Of a stretch of 64,000 nucleotides of DNA, positions 10,196 through 21,123 are shown piece after piece. How positions within the stretch are numbered: the stretch's first letter is position 1; every line of letters begins with the position of its first letter. The DNA comes from Garcia nutans (lineage: Eukaryota; Streptophyta; Magnoliopsida; Malpighiales; Euphorbiaceae): the NCBI GenBank assembly GCA_947685225.1, contig CANTUV010000008.1, positions 47,117,501 to 47,181,500 of the forward strand. The letters are read 5' to 3'. A program made the translations under genes and the position numbers. Under the pieces are notes generated by a model. It did not search any database. It was not told the origin of the DNA and saw only the letters and a program-made list of their open reading frames with translations.

Positions 10196-12719
10196 TGTAA
10201 TATCCCAAAATTTTGGAAATATTAATTTTTAAAAATTAAATAAATGATTTAAAAGTATAAATATAATTAAGTGAAAAAGAAAAATGTGTATATGATATAT
10301 ATATGTAGATATACATAATATATATAAGTCAACTTTTTAATATGGTCAAATGTCATTTTAGTTATTAAGATACTAATTAAATGGTTAGTGGAAGATGACA
10401 TGTTATATATTAATTAAGTAATATATTTTACTTGGTGGAGAGTGAAAGAGGGATAAGTGTATGGTTTAAAGGGGATTAGTTAGTAGTGGAGTTGGTGATC
10501 ATTTTCTTCTTCTTCTTCTTCTTTTTTCTCCATTGAAGCCAGCCACCTTCATCAAAGGAAGAGAGGAATTTTGCTTCTTGCTAACTCAAGTAATTGAAGG
10601 ATTTCAAGTGTTCAAGTTGGAGTGTTAAGGATTTTCTTCATATTTGGTAAGTTTCCAACTTGTTTCTTTGATTTTCTTTAGAAGTTGTATTTGTGTGAAT
10701 TGGATGTTTGGTGTAGTATGTGTTCAAGGTTGATATTGGTGTGTTTAAAGTTCTTTTGGATAGTTAACTCTGAAATTTACGGTTGGATTGAAGAAAAGGT
10801 TATGTTTGGTGAAGAGAATAAGAGTTTTGGATTGTGTAACTTTTGAGTTGTGAAGTCATGGTTGTAATTGTGTATTTTTGCTTTTAATTGAGTTGTTTTG
10901 ATGTTTACACAAGTATTATGGGTATAATGATGGATTTGATTGAGTTTGTATGGAGTTGAAAAGGTTAATGAAAGATAATAGTTGGTTGTGGCAATTTATG
11001 TGTGGATATCAGGACTTTTGGCCTGACACGCCCGGTGACATGGCCAAGCCTTTGGGCATGTCAATGGTTCTATTTTTAGTTTTGGTGACATGAGCAGTGA
11101 CATACCCATGTCACTGAGTGTGTCATAGCAACTATATTGTTATAGTATTGACACGTACAGTGACACGCCCATGTCATTGAGCGTGTCATAGCTACTGTAT
11201 TGTTGTAGTATTGACACGTGTAGTGACACGCCCATATCACTGAGCGTGTCATAGCTACTGTGTTGTAGGAGTTCTAGCATGGTCATTGACACGGCCATGT
11301 CACTGAGCATGTCAAAGCTTCTGTGTTATGGGTTTAGGGCACGGTCATTGACACACCCGTGTTGTTGAGCATGTAATGTGTAGAGTTTGCCCTAGATAGT
11401 TCTTTTCCTTATTTTCCTTTGTGTTTCTTATCCTTATGTTGAGAGGCTTTGTTTATACCTATAAGTGTATTACTTAGTGATTATTTATAATCACATTTGG
11501 TTTAGGCTTTGAAGAGACTTGAGTTACCTAATCCAAGTGTTGAGGGATATCTTGGAAAAGGAGGTTGAAAGTGGTGTTTGTTTCATTTAGAGGTATGTAC
11601 AAACTTTGAATACATTGGTTATGTATGAATAATGTGCTAAGACATTTTTAATGTCATATATGAGTTACATGCATTGTGGAAAGCCATTGATAATGGCTAA
11701 ATTGTGTAAAATGAGGAATATGTGAATTATGTTGAAATACCAAGGTAACTGGGTAATGTGGTATAATTTAATGAGATATGTGGAAACATAATGAAATGAA
11801 TTGATATCGATATAAATGAGAAATATGAATAAATTGTGTGCCTAGTATGTTATTCAATTTTCAGAGTTCTATGTTTGGTGGCATGCCTATGATTTGCCTA
11901 CGGGCTAGACGCTGGGCATCACTATGAAAATATTTTTGAGGTGAAATAACCGGGTCATAAGCCTCAAAAACAAATTCTTGAAGCTAGGCTAGGTGAAATG
12001 ACCGGGTCGTAAGCTCAGACCTAGTTGGATTATTACATTGATATATTGCCTATGGGGTTAGACACATGGTGTCATTATAGACCAAAACAGTAACTCTAAA
12101 ATTTGAATAGAATATTAGTTATCTTTGGGCCCATGTTTGTGTTTGTTTTATGAGAATTACGGATTGTGAAATAATTGAAAAGTATGAGATAATGGAATGA
12201 TGTGATATCTATATGCATTGTGTATTAACATTGCATTTGATTTTTTTATTCTTATTAAAGTTTGTATCACTAAGCTTTTGGCTTAGCGAGATTGTGATTC
12301 ATCGCGCAGGTGACAGGGTAGATCCGGTTGAGCCAAAGAGTTGTCTAGATTGAGTCGAGTCTAGGCTTGAGACCTTGAGTGTTAAGTTGATTGTTGGACA
12401 TCAAGATCAGAGACAAACTGTCAACATGTATTTATTTTATATTTTTGTACATATTGATTTTATGTATTTATGTATATTCCATAAACTATCGAAAATGTTT
12501 TGGATAAACTTTTGGTAATGAAGTATACATATGTGTTTTAGCAAGTAATATTTCATCTATTATTTATATGATATCAGTTGAATATTTTCAGTTTATACAG
12601 ATTTTATAAGTGTAGAGTTGTTTTGTTAAAATGGGTTGTGACATTCTTGTATCCTATATTCGTATATTACATGTGTTGGGTGTATGTAGTGTACGTATGT
12701 TGGGTATAAGGGTGTTTCA
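10196..12719 (+). repeat. Element A 5' LTR
   Basis: A 2524-base LTR beginning TGTAATATCCC and ending GTGTTTCA, with the primer site eight bases beyond. Its first 690 bases recur at 51787-52476. It holds a CTT microsatellite near 10503-10521, an array of GACACG/CGTGTC words at 11013-11372 and, at 12270-12310, a taagctnttggcttagcg block that also occurs in the solo LTR (35420) and inverted in D (15960, 23270). No gene. Confidence 0.9.
11013..11372. repeat. GACACG/CGTGTC short-palindrome array in LTR A
   Basis: About six imperfect units of roughly 60 bases, each holding one or two GACACG words and a nearby CGTGTC or CATGTC partner, so that each unit is a small inverted repeat (for example gtgacacgcccatgtca). 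Similar arrays sit at nearly the same distance from the LTR start in elements C and D and, with GCCACGGCCGTGG wording, in the solo LTR. Confidence 0.75.
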
Positions 12720-12726
12720 TTTATTT

Positions 12727-12738
12727 TGGTATCAGAGC
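12727..12738 (+). promoter_or_regulatory. Element A primer-binding site (tRNA-iMet)
   Basis: TGGTATCAGAGC, complementary to the 3' end of initiator-Met tRNA, within the conserved string ttttggtatcagagcctagg just after the 5' LTR. Confidence 0.85.
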
Positions 12739-12890
12739 CTAGGTTTGAGGTTCTCAACCTATGTGGGTTGTAAGTGAAAGAAAATGGAAAATTTTAAATA
12801 TGGTTTTTAAATATGATACATGCATTGGCACTGGTAGTTTCTGATCTCTGATGTGGTAATTTATGCTATGTTTACAGATATAGGTAGTTA

Positions 12891-15305
12891 TGGCGTCTCT
12901 GACACGTTAGTCTACAGAGGGTAGGACAGAGAGTGTAGCTCCTGTTGAGTGTAGAGATGGAGCTAGAGTTGAGATAGCTGGAGGGGCACCTACTCGTGTG
13001 CCAGAGAGACCATCAGCTGATGAGATTCCACCTGGCTGGGTGTGACATATGGTGGAGTTGTTGAGGCAGGCTCCAATTCAATAGGCGCCACCACCACAGT
13101 CGCAGCCGCAATTATTGACGAGGAAATATGATAAGTTGAGGAAGTTTGGAGCTGAGGACTTTATTGGTAGTTCAGACCCTGCTGTAGCTGCGCAATGGCT
13201 AGATAGAATCCAAAGATTGTTCATCCAGCTATAGGCTACTTCAGAAAAAAAGTTTGATTGTGCTAGATCTCTTTTGCAAAGGGATGCATATGACTGGTGG
13301 AAGACGATTCCACATGCCTTGGATGATCCACCAATCTTGACCTTCGATGATTTTCTACGAGAGTTTGAGCAGAAGTATACTCTGAGGGAGTATAAAGATG
13401 CAAAGAAGATAGAGTTCTTGAGTTTGAAGTAGAATACTAGGATTGTGTCGGAGTATGAGATAGAGTTTACTCGGTTGAGTCAGTATGCTGGCAGGATTAT
13501 TTCTGATGAGATTGACAGGTGTAGGAGATTTGAGGAGGGACTGAGACCCTCTATCATGTGTATCATAGCAGGCTCTCGGTATCAAGATTTTTCTCAGTTG
13601 GTTGCAGCTGCCAGGAGTGTAGAGAGAGCATAGAGTCTTGCAGCAACTACCAGGGTTGAGGAGACCAGAGCTAGGAGACCCCAGAGTGAGGACGGGTCTT
13701 CATCAGTGAAGAGAGGCCGAGGGGGATATTTTCAGAGGTTCAGTAGGAGCCAGGGGAAGTTTGGCCGGTCAGTATAGTAGCAGAGACAGAGACAGAGACC
13801 TGCAATTTTAGTGGCTAGTGCACCGACCCCAGTGGCTCAGAGGCCTGCTGCACCTACTTGTGTTCATTGTGGTAAAGCACATGGAGGTGTCTACTGGTGG
13901 AGAGGTGCTTCAGGGGTGTGTTTTAGATGTGTGTTGTCAGACCACTTTATCAGAGATTGTCCAGAGCCACCAGAGAATAAATAGACAGATACTGTAACTT
14001 CTCGACCAAGTGTCAAAGGGGGTCATGGTGGCAGAGGTTTTAGTAGAGGTGGTCGATCTGAGACTAGTCAGAGATGAGGTTCTATAGTCAGAGGTAGTAG
14101 ACCAGATGAGGCAGGGCCATCACAGAGGGTTTATGTGATGCAGAGGCAGCCGGATGCTTCAACTGTTATTGCTGGTATTTTTACTTTATTTGGCAGTTCA
14201 ATTCTTGAATTATTAGATCCTGGGTCAACTCATTCTTACATCAGTGCATCCATCTTGCTTGTGAGTGATTTGCATTCTGAGTCCTTAGGATTGATGTTTT
14301 GGTTATAAATCCTTTATGACATAGTGTTGCAGTTAGCAAGGTCCACCGTAATAGTCCGGTTGTGGTTCAGGATGAGGAGTTTCTTCGAGACTTGATTGAG
14401 ATGCCTTTCAAGGAGTATGATTTAAATTTAGGCATAGATTGGTTATCCAAGCATGGGGCTGTGGTAGACTGTCAGAAGAAATGTGTTACTTTGAGAACAC
14501 ATGATGATAGGGATGTGATGGTATCTAGTGAGCAGAGGTATCTTTCATCCACATTTTTTTAGTTGTTTTAGCTAGAAGGATAATTCGGAAGGGATGTGAG
14601 GCTTATCTTGCTCATGTTGTAGATACTAGAGTAATGGGGTCCCAGCTTGACAGTATATCCACAGTTGTCGAGTTTCCAGATGTTTTCCCTAAGGAGTTGC
14701 CAGGGATACTTCCTGAGAGAGAGGTTGAGATTGGTATCTATTTTTTACATGGTACTACTCCCATCTCTATTACTCCTTATCGTATGGCACCTGCTGAGTT
14801 AAGAGTGTAGTTACAGGAATTGTTGGATAAAGGGTTCGTTCGCCCTAGTGTGTCTCCGTGGGGAGCACCCATTTTGTTTGTGAAAAAGAAGGATGGTACC
14901 TTAAGATTGTGCATTGATTACCGGCAGTTGAATAAAGTGACCATTAAGAACAAGTATCTATTGCCTAGGATAGATGATCTCTTTGATCAGTTGAAAGGAG
15001 AAGCAGTATTCTCTAAGATTGATTTGAGATCAGAGTACCATCAGTTGAGAGTTAGAGATGAAGATGTACCTAAGATAGCTTTCCGTATGAGGTATGGGCA
15101 TTATGAGTTCTTGGTGATGCCTTTTGGGTTGACAAATGCATCAGTAGAATTTATGGATTTGATGTATAAGGTATTCAGACCCTATCTAGATCAATTTGTG
15201 GTGGTTTTCATTGATGATATTTGGGTGTATTCACGTAATGAGGAGGACCATGATAAGCATTTGTGGATTGTATTACAGACTCTGAGAGAGAAGCAGTTAT
15301 ATGCT
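12891..15305 (+). pseudogene. Element A gag, protease and RT (first part of gag-pol), broken
   Basis: Starts near ATGGCGTCTCTGACACG and encodes a Tekay-type gag (KLRKFGAEDFIG, DAYDWWKTIPHALDD, ISDEIDRCRRFEEGLRPSIM). The zinc knuckle CFRCVLSDHFIRDC is at 13918-13959, and the protease motif LLDPGSTHSYIS is near 14212-14247. RT is well preserved from 14820 (DKGFVRPSVSPWGAPILFVK, KIDLRSEYHQLRV, LVMPFGLTNA, VVFIDDIWVY). In-frame stops include 13430-13432 and 13631-13633, both shared with element B. Frameshifts occur near 14300 and 14560. The gene is cut at 15305 by element E and resumes at 49507. Confidence 0.9.
15301..15305. repeat. Target-site duplication of element E, left
   Basis: ATGCT, repeated at 49507-49511 directly after the right end of E. 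Confidence 0.9.
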
Positions 15306-15518
15306 TGTGAGGGGGGATTTTCGCCCCCACTCCCGGAGAACACAGACCTATGTTCGGAGAAAATGGAGTCGCCACCCGGACGGGCTGGGAAAAAGAAAGG
15401 GGTGGATGACTCAATTCCTAAGGAATCCCCAACCCCCTAATGGGTTCGAAAAGTTGGGTACGTGTGGGGAATGTGAGAAATGGCCTAGCACCCCCACAAC
15501 GCCCGGTTCATTGGAAGT
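15306..15518 (-). repeat. Element E 3' LTR, distal part (before D insertion)
   Basis: Contains the family block aatggagtcgccacccgg and ends with the target sequence of D, GAAGT. Compared with 36072-36330 and 63289-63545 it lacks about 60 bases near 15338, between cactccc and ggagaaca. The LTR continues at 25283; net length is about 2013 bases. Confidence 0.88.
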
Positions 15519-17971
15519 TGTAACACCCCCACATTCAATACATACACACTACAAACATCACAATGTAGTATACATGCACTAAACATAGGGATGCTACGGA
15601 TTTTCTTAACATTCAAAACATTTTAAACGATACTATAATCTTTCAATTGTATACATTATAGAAAAATAGGTAGTTACTTGTAATACAATAAAAAAAAATA
15701 AATATATAGATACATTTAGTTAACACGCAGCGGAATTTATAAAATATTTACATATATGAAACATTTAAATCCATATTTACAAATGTGCATATATTTACAT
15801 TATAAATATTACTTTACAAAATTAAAAAGATGTAGTACATGATTGGCAAATCTCTTCTGATCTTTAAGTTCCCAAAATCAACTCTTCATAGTCTACTCTC
15901 ACTCGGTCTCGATGAATTCTCGGGTTCAACTCTATTACCTGTGCGATTAAACACTATCGCGCTAAGCCAAGGGCTTAGTAAGACAAATCATGCTAATGTT
16001 GTGCTTTAGTGCAATGCAATGCCACACACCTTATTAATGAAATCAACATCATAGATATAAAGCTAACAACATTATTTTTGCATATCACAAATCAATATCA
16101 TATAAGCACACCACATTTCAACATCTTTTCCCATTCTTCATTAATTAATCAAGTTATCATTCATAACTCACATTAAACAAAGACAAGCATGGGCCCAAAA
16201 CACACTAATATGCCATTCAATTTTCAAAGTTAATGCTTTGGTTTTGTTATCACATTTATCAATATCATATACCCAACTAGGCTTCAAGGATTAGGTTCAA
16301 CCAAGCTTCAAGGGGAGCAAAGCATGCTAAGCTTCAACCCAACTTGGCTTCAAGAACCAATCCAACCTAGCTTCAAGGGTGGTAACATCTCAATTAGGCT
16401 TCAAGGATTCAATCCAACCTAACTTCAAGAGATTTTTACACTTATTAGGCATGCCACCAACAACAAACTCTGAAAATGGAATAACACATTAGCCACACAA
16501 TTCATTTATTATTTAGTTATCATTTCCATTCTCAATTCTCATCAACATTTAAACAAACATGCCTTCTTTCTTTCAATTGCATCATCATAGCCAATCACAA
16601 TGGCTTTACATTACATTTCATATCACACATTATCATTTACACAATTCACAATGCATATAACATACCATTGTTCAAAGCTTTAGGATCTTACACATGCATT
16701 TGTTTATGTTATTCATTGATTTAAGTGTGTTTAAAGTGTTTAGGTTTATGTTTAGGTACACAATTACCTTTGAAGAACCAAAACAATGCAAAAAGAACAA
16801 AGAATAAAAACCCTAACCAACACATTTGAGGGACACGGGCAGCCCACTTGAGGGACACGGCCAAGCTTGTGGCCGTGTCTCTCAACCACCAATTCCAGTA
16901 GCAAACACGGGCATAGGACACGTCCAAGCTTGTGGCCATGTCTCCCAATACCAAAATCCAGTAGTGAACACGGCTAAGGGACACGGCCGTGTCACTCAAA
17001 AACCAAACCAACACGCCCAAATTCTTTTGGCTTGGCCGTGTCTCTCCTTTCTTTCGGCCGTGTCACTTAAGAAGAAAACCCTAATTTTTGCCAATCCTCT
17101 TCTAAATGCATTTTAACACCTTATGCACATCACAAACTCATTCAAATGAATGTAATTAAAGTTATTAACACTTATTTTGCATGTTTAACACAATATTCAC
17201 ATTAACCATACATTAAATCATTCACCAAATCCCAAACCCTAAAACCAACTTCTTCCACTATCAACATCCACTTAACCATACAATCTTTACAACCAAACCA
17301 ACACCAATTCCATCTTTTAACTTACAATCAATTTTAACCCTTGTAAACACATATCAAACACACCAAATCATCACATCAACAAATCACAATTTACCTTAGA
17401 CACAACTTCAAAATTAATAAAGGAAATCAAGAGATTTCTTACCTTAAATGAAGAAATTCCACAAATCTCTAACCAAATCCCTTGATTCTTCTTCAATTTG
17501 AGTAGAGAACTTCAAACACCTCTCTAGCTCTCTTGTGCCCTTTTGTCTTTGGAGGAGCCGGCCACTACCAACAAGAAGAAGAGAAAAATAATGAAGAACA
17601 AAGTCAATCTTCCTTTTAATCTCCACCAAGTAATTTTAACAAGACAATTACCAACATGCCCTCATCCATTTAACTAACCTCTTGTCTCTTATATGCCCAT
17701 ATATGTAATTTCACATGCCACATAAAAATATCCTCTTGCATTGACCAACCCTTTTGACTTAGGTATATGTTAATTATATCATCATATAAACAACATATAA
17801 ACTTGTCTCTAAACCCTCTTTCTTTCCCAAAACACATATACATAAGCATTCTCTTCTCAATTTCTTTTCTTATCACATAACATATACATTCAATCCAATA
17901 TAACACAACAACAACAACAACAACAACAACAACATAATCAAAACTTCTAGGGCATACATGAGGATATTACA
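15519..17971 (-). repeat. Element D 3' LTR
   Basis: 2453 bases, in plus-strand view from tgtaacaccc to gatattaca. It holds a GACACG/CGTGTC array at 16828-17068, including the perfect 14-base palindrome gacacggccgtgtc at 16980-16993, and a CAA microsatellite near 17905-17935 about three units longer than in the other LTR. A row of short gcttcaa(g)-type repeats lies at 16280-16430. The short open frames inside are not genes. Confidence 0.93.
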
Positions 17972-17989
17972 ATTCTCCCCCTCTAAAAA
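17972..17989 (-). promoter_or_regulatory. Element D polypurine tract
   Basis: On the minus strand tttagagggggagaat directly precedes the TGTAATATCC start of the 3' LTR. The same tract occurs in element C at 59767-59782. Confidence 0.85.
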
Positions 17990-18017
17990 GAAATTTCGTC
18001 CTCGAAATTACCTGATA

Positions 18018-18641
18018 TCAAGGCTGAAACAACTGAGGATATTGCTCTCGCATCGATTGTTCACTTTCCCAAGTTGCTTCTTCCTTTGCATGGTTCTTCC
18101 ATAGAACCTTCACCAATGGCACTCTCTTGTTCCTCAATTCTTTCACTTCACGTGCCAAGATAGCAACTGGTTCTTCCTCAAATGTCAAATCTGGGCTCAC
18201 TTCGATAAACTCAATTGGCAACACGTGAGATGGATCTGATCTGTATCTCCTCAACATAGAAACATGAAATACATTATGAATACGATCCAACTCAGGTGGC
18301 AAAGCAAGCCGATAAGCAACTGGCCCAACTCTTTCCAAAACTTCATACGGTCCAATGAAACGAGGACTCAATTTCCCTTTCCGACCGAACCTCAAAATCT
18401 TCTTCCAAGGAGATACTTTCAAAAATACTTTATCTCCAATATCAAACTCTATGTCTCTCCTCTTCAAATCTGCATAGGACTTCTGTCGGTCTGAAGCTGC
18501 TTTCAACCTGTCTCGAATCAACTTCACTTTCTCTTCAGTTTCTTGAATCAAATCAGGCCCAATTAACTTACTTTCCCCAAGTTCATTCCAACAAAGAGGT
18601 GTCCTACACCGTCTACCATACAACGCTTCAAACGGTGCCAT
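18018..18641 (-). pseudogene. Element D integrase C-terminus and chromodomain
   Basis: Last 207 residues of the polyprotein, in the same frame as the piece before it but separated by the TAA at 18654-18656, where elements A and C read NTHQSSIRM or NSHQSSIRM. It contains the conserved MAPFEALYGRRCRTPLCW, the integrase C-terminal GKLSPRFIGPYEVLERVG, and a chromodomain with EEPVAILAREVKELRN and VLWKNHAKEEATWESE. In this family the chromodomain is thought to guide integration to marked chromatin. The stop looks like CAA to TAA. Confidence 0.9.
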
Positions 18642-18653
18642 ACCAATGCTAGA

Positions 18654-20237
18654 TTAGTGACTGTTGTTATAAGCAAACTCCACAAGAGGTAAGAATCTAT
18701 CCCAACTTCCAGAGAAATCGATGACACAGCTTCTCAACATATCTTCAATAATCTGTATCACCCTCTCTGACTGTCCATCCGTCTGTGGATGAAAAGCAGT
18801 ACTGAAATGCAGTCGAGAACCCAAAGCACTATGCAAACTCTTCCAAAATCTTGAAGTAAACCTGGGATCTCGATCGGACACTAAAGAAGTTGGAACCCCA
18901 TGCAACTTCACAATCTCATGAATATACAGCTCAGCCAACCTCTCCAAAGAGTAATCCATCCGAACTGGAAGGAAATGAGCTATCTTAGTCAATCTATCCA
19001 CAATCACCCAAATGGCATCATGCTTCCTTTGTGTCAATGGCAAACCAGACACAAAATCCATTGTCACTCTTTCCCACTTCCATTCAGGCACTGACAACTG
19101 TTGAAGCAACCCGGTTGGAACTTGATGCTCTGCTTTAACCTTCTGACATGTGAGACATTTTGATACAAACTCAGCAATGTCTCTCTTCAAACCAAACCAC
19201 CAGTAATGCTGTCTCAAATCATGATACATCTTTGTATTGCCCGGATGCATAGCAAACACTGACTGATGTGCTTCTTCCAAAATGATCCTCTTCAAATCAG
19301 CATCATCGGGTACACACAATCTGTTCTTAAACCAGAGGCTCCCATCACCTCTCACAACAAAATCTCTACTCTTTCCATTCTGACAATCTGAAATAATCTT
19401 CTGAATCTTCTTATCAGCCAACTGAGCCTCTTTGATCTGATCCAATAAAACTGGTTTTAAATGCAATTGTGCCAACAATGCACCATCATCACAAGATACA
19501 AAGTTAGCACGTAAAGCTCTCAACTCAACAAGCAACGAGAGCGAGTAAACAGTTAAACCAGCTAAAGACTTCCGACTCAAGGCATCAGCAACAACATTTG
19601 CTTTACCTGGATGATAATCAATCAAACAGTCGTAGTCTTTAATCAATTCCAACCATCTCCTCTGTCGAAGATTGAGCTCCTTCTGAACCCCCAAATACTT
19701 CAAACTCTTGTGATCAGTGTAGATGAAACATTTCTCCCCAAACAGATAGTGGCGCCAAATCTTCAATGCAAACACAATGGCTGCCAATTCCAAATCATGG
19801 GTTGGATAGTTAAGCTCATGCGGCTTCAACTGTCGAGAAGCATAAGCTATAACTTTACCTTCTTGCATCAGCACACAACCCAAACCACTATGTGAAGCAT
19901 CACTGAAAATCACGTATGGTTTGCCTTCCACAGGTAAAGTAAGAACAGGCGCTTGAGTCAGCATATCTCTCAACTGCTCAAAGCTAGCCTGACACTGATC
20001 TGTCCACACAAATCTCACTCCCTTACGAAGCAATCTGGTGAGTGGAGTAGCTATCAAAGAAAATCCTTTCACAAACCGTCGGTAATAGCCTGCCAAACCC
20101 AGAAAACTTCTAACCTCTGTCACAAACTTGGGTGGACTCCAATTCAAAATAGCTTCAACTTTGCTCGGATCAACTCTAATGCCTTCTGCTGAAACAATAT
20201 GTCCGAGAAAAAGCGACTTGATCCAACCAGAACTCAC
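18654..20237 (-). pseudogene. Element D RNase H and integrase core
   Basis: Frame +1 relative to the upstream RT. RNase H has FSDASHSGLGCVLMQEG and YTDHKSLKYL, with acidic residues kept. Integrase has the His-His-Cys-Cys site (HPGNTKMYHDLRQHYWW to CLTCQKVK), then TMDFVSGLP with VDRLTKIAHFLPV, VSDRDPRFTS and HPQTDGQSERVIQIIE, which supply the D, D and E of the catalytic triad. Apart from the shift at its start and the TAA at its end the sequence looks functional. Confidence 0.92.
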
Positions 20238-21105
20238 ACTTCAACAATTTGGCAAACAACTGCTTCTCTCTCAAAATCTGCAACACAATCCGCAGATGCA
20301 TATCATGTTCCTCCTCATTTCGCAAATACACCAATATATCATCGATGAAGACCACTACAAACTGATCCAGATAGGGCCTAAACACCCTATTCATCAAATC
20401 CATAAAAGCTGCAGGTGCATTCGTCAGACCAAAAGGCATAACTAAAAATTCATAATGCCCATACATGGTCCGGAAAGCTGTCTTCGGAACATCTTCAGCT
20501 TTGACTCTCAGCTGATGGTACCCAGATCTCAGATCAATTTTAGAAAATACTGACGCTCCCTTCAATTGATCAAAGAGATCATCAATTCTAGGCAAAGGAT
20601 ATTTATTTTTAATGGTCACCTTGTTCAATTGCCTATAATCGATGCACAATCTCATAGTACCATCTTTCTTCTTCACAAATAGCACAGGAGCTCCCCACGG
20701 AGAAACACTGGGGCTAATAAATCCTTTATCCAACAACTCCTGTAATTGCACTTTCAACTCCCTCAATTCTGCTGGTGCCATTCTATACGGAGTAATAGAG
20801 ATAGGAGTGGTACCAGGCAACAATTCAATACCAAACTCCACCTCTCTCTCAAGAGGCAATCCTGGCAACTCCTCTGGGAATACATCTGGGAACTCTGCAA
20901 CTGTGGCAATGCTATCAATAGGAGAACCTCTTACTCTAGTATCTACCACATGAGCAAGATAGGCTTCACATCCCTTTCTAATCAACCTCCTAGCTGCAAC
21001 AGCTGAAACAAATAAGGAGGCTAGCTGTCCTTGCTCATTAGATACTATCACCTCTCTACCATCATCAGTTCTCAAAGAAACCATTTTCTTTTTACAATCC
21101 ACCAC
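20176..21105 (-). pseudogene. Element D reverse transcriptase
   Basis: 309-residue open stretch with the complete RT core: DKGFISPSVSPWGAPVLFVK, LCIDYRQLNKVTIKNKYPLP, KIDLRSGYHQLRV, the FIDD catalytic box at residues 253-256 and KLLKCEFWLDQVAF. After LDQVAF the frame is lost because the T-run (20208-20212 on this strand) has five bases where elements A (49548) and B (56904) have four. Element C has the same five-base run at the same place. Confidence 0.92.
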
Positions 21106-21123
21106 AGCTCCATGTCGAGATAG

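Noticed and set aside
16721..17116. Open frames of 96-99 residues in the D LTRs (also at 24033-24332)
   Set aside because: They overlap the palindrome array and lie wholly inside the LTR. Their near-identity in both LTRs reflects LTR duplication, not protein conservation.
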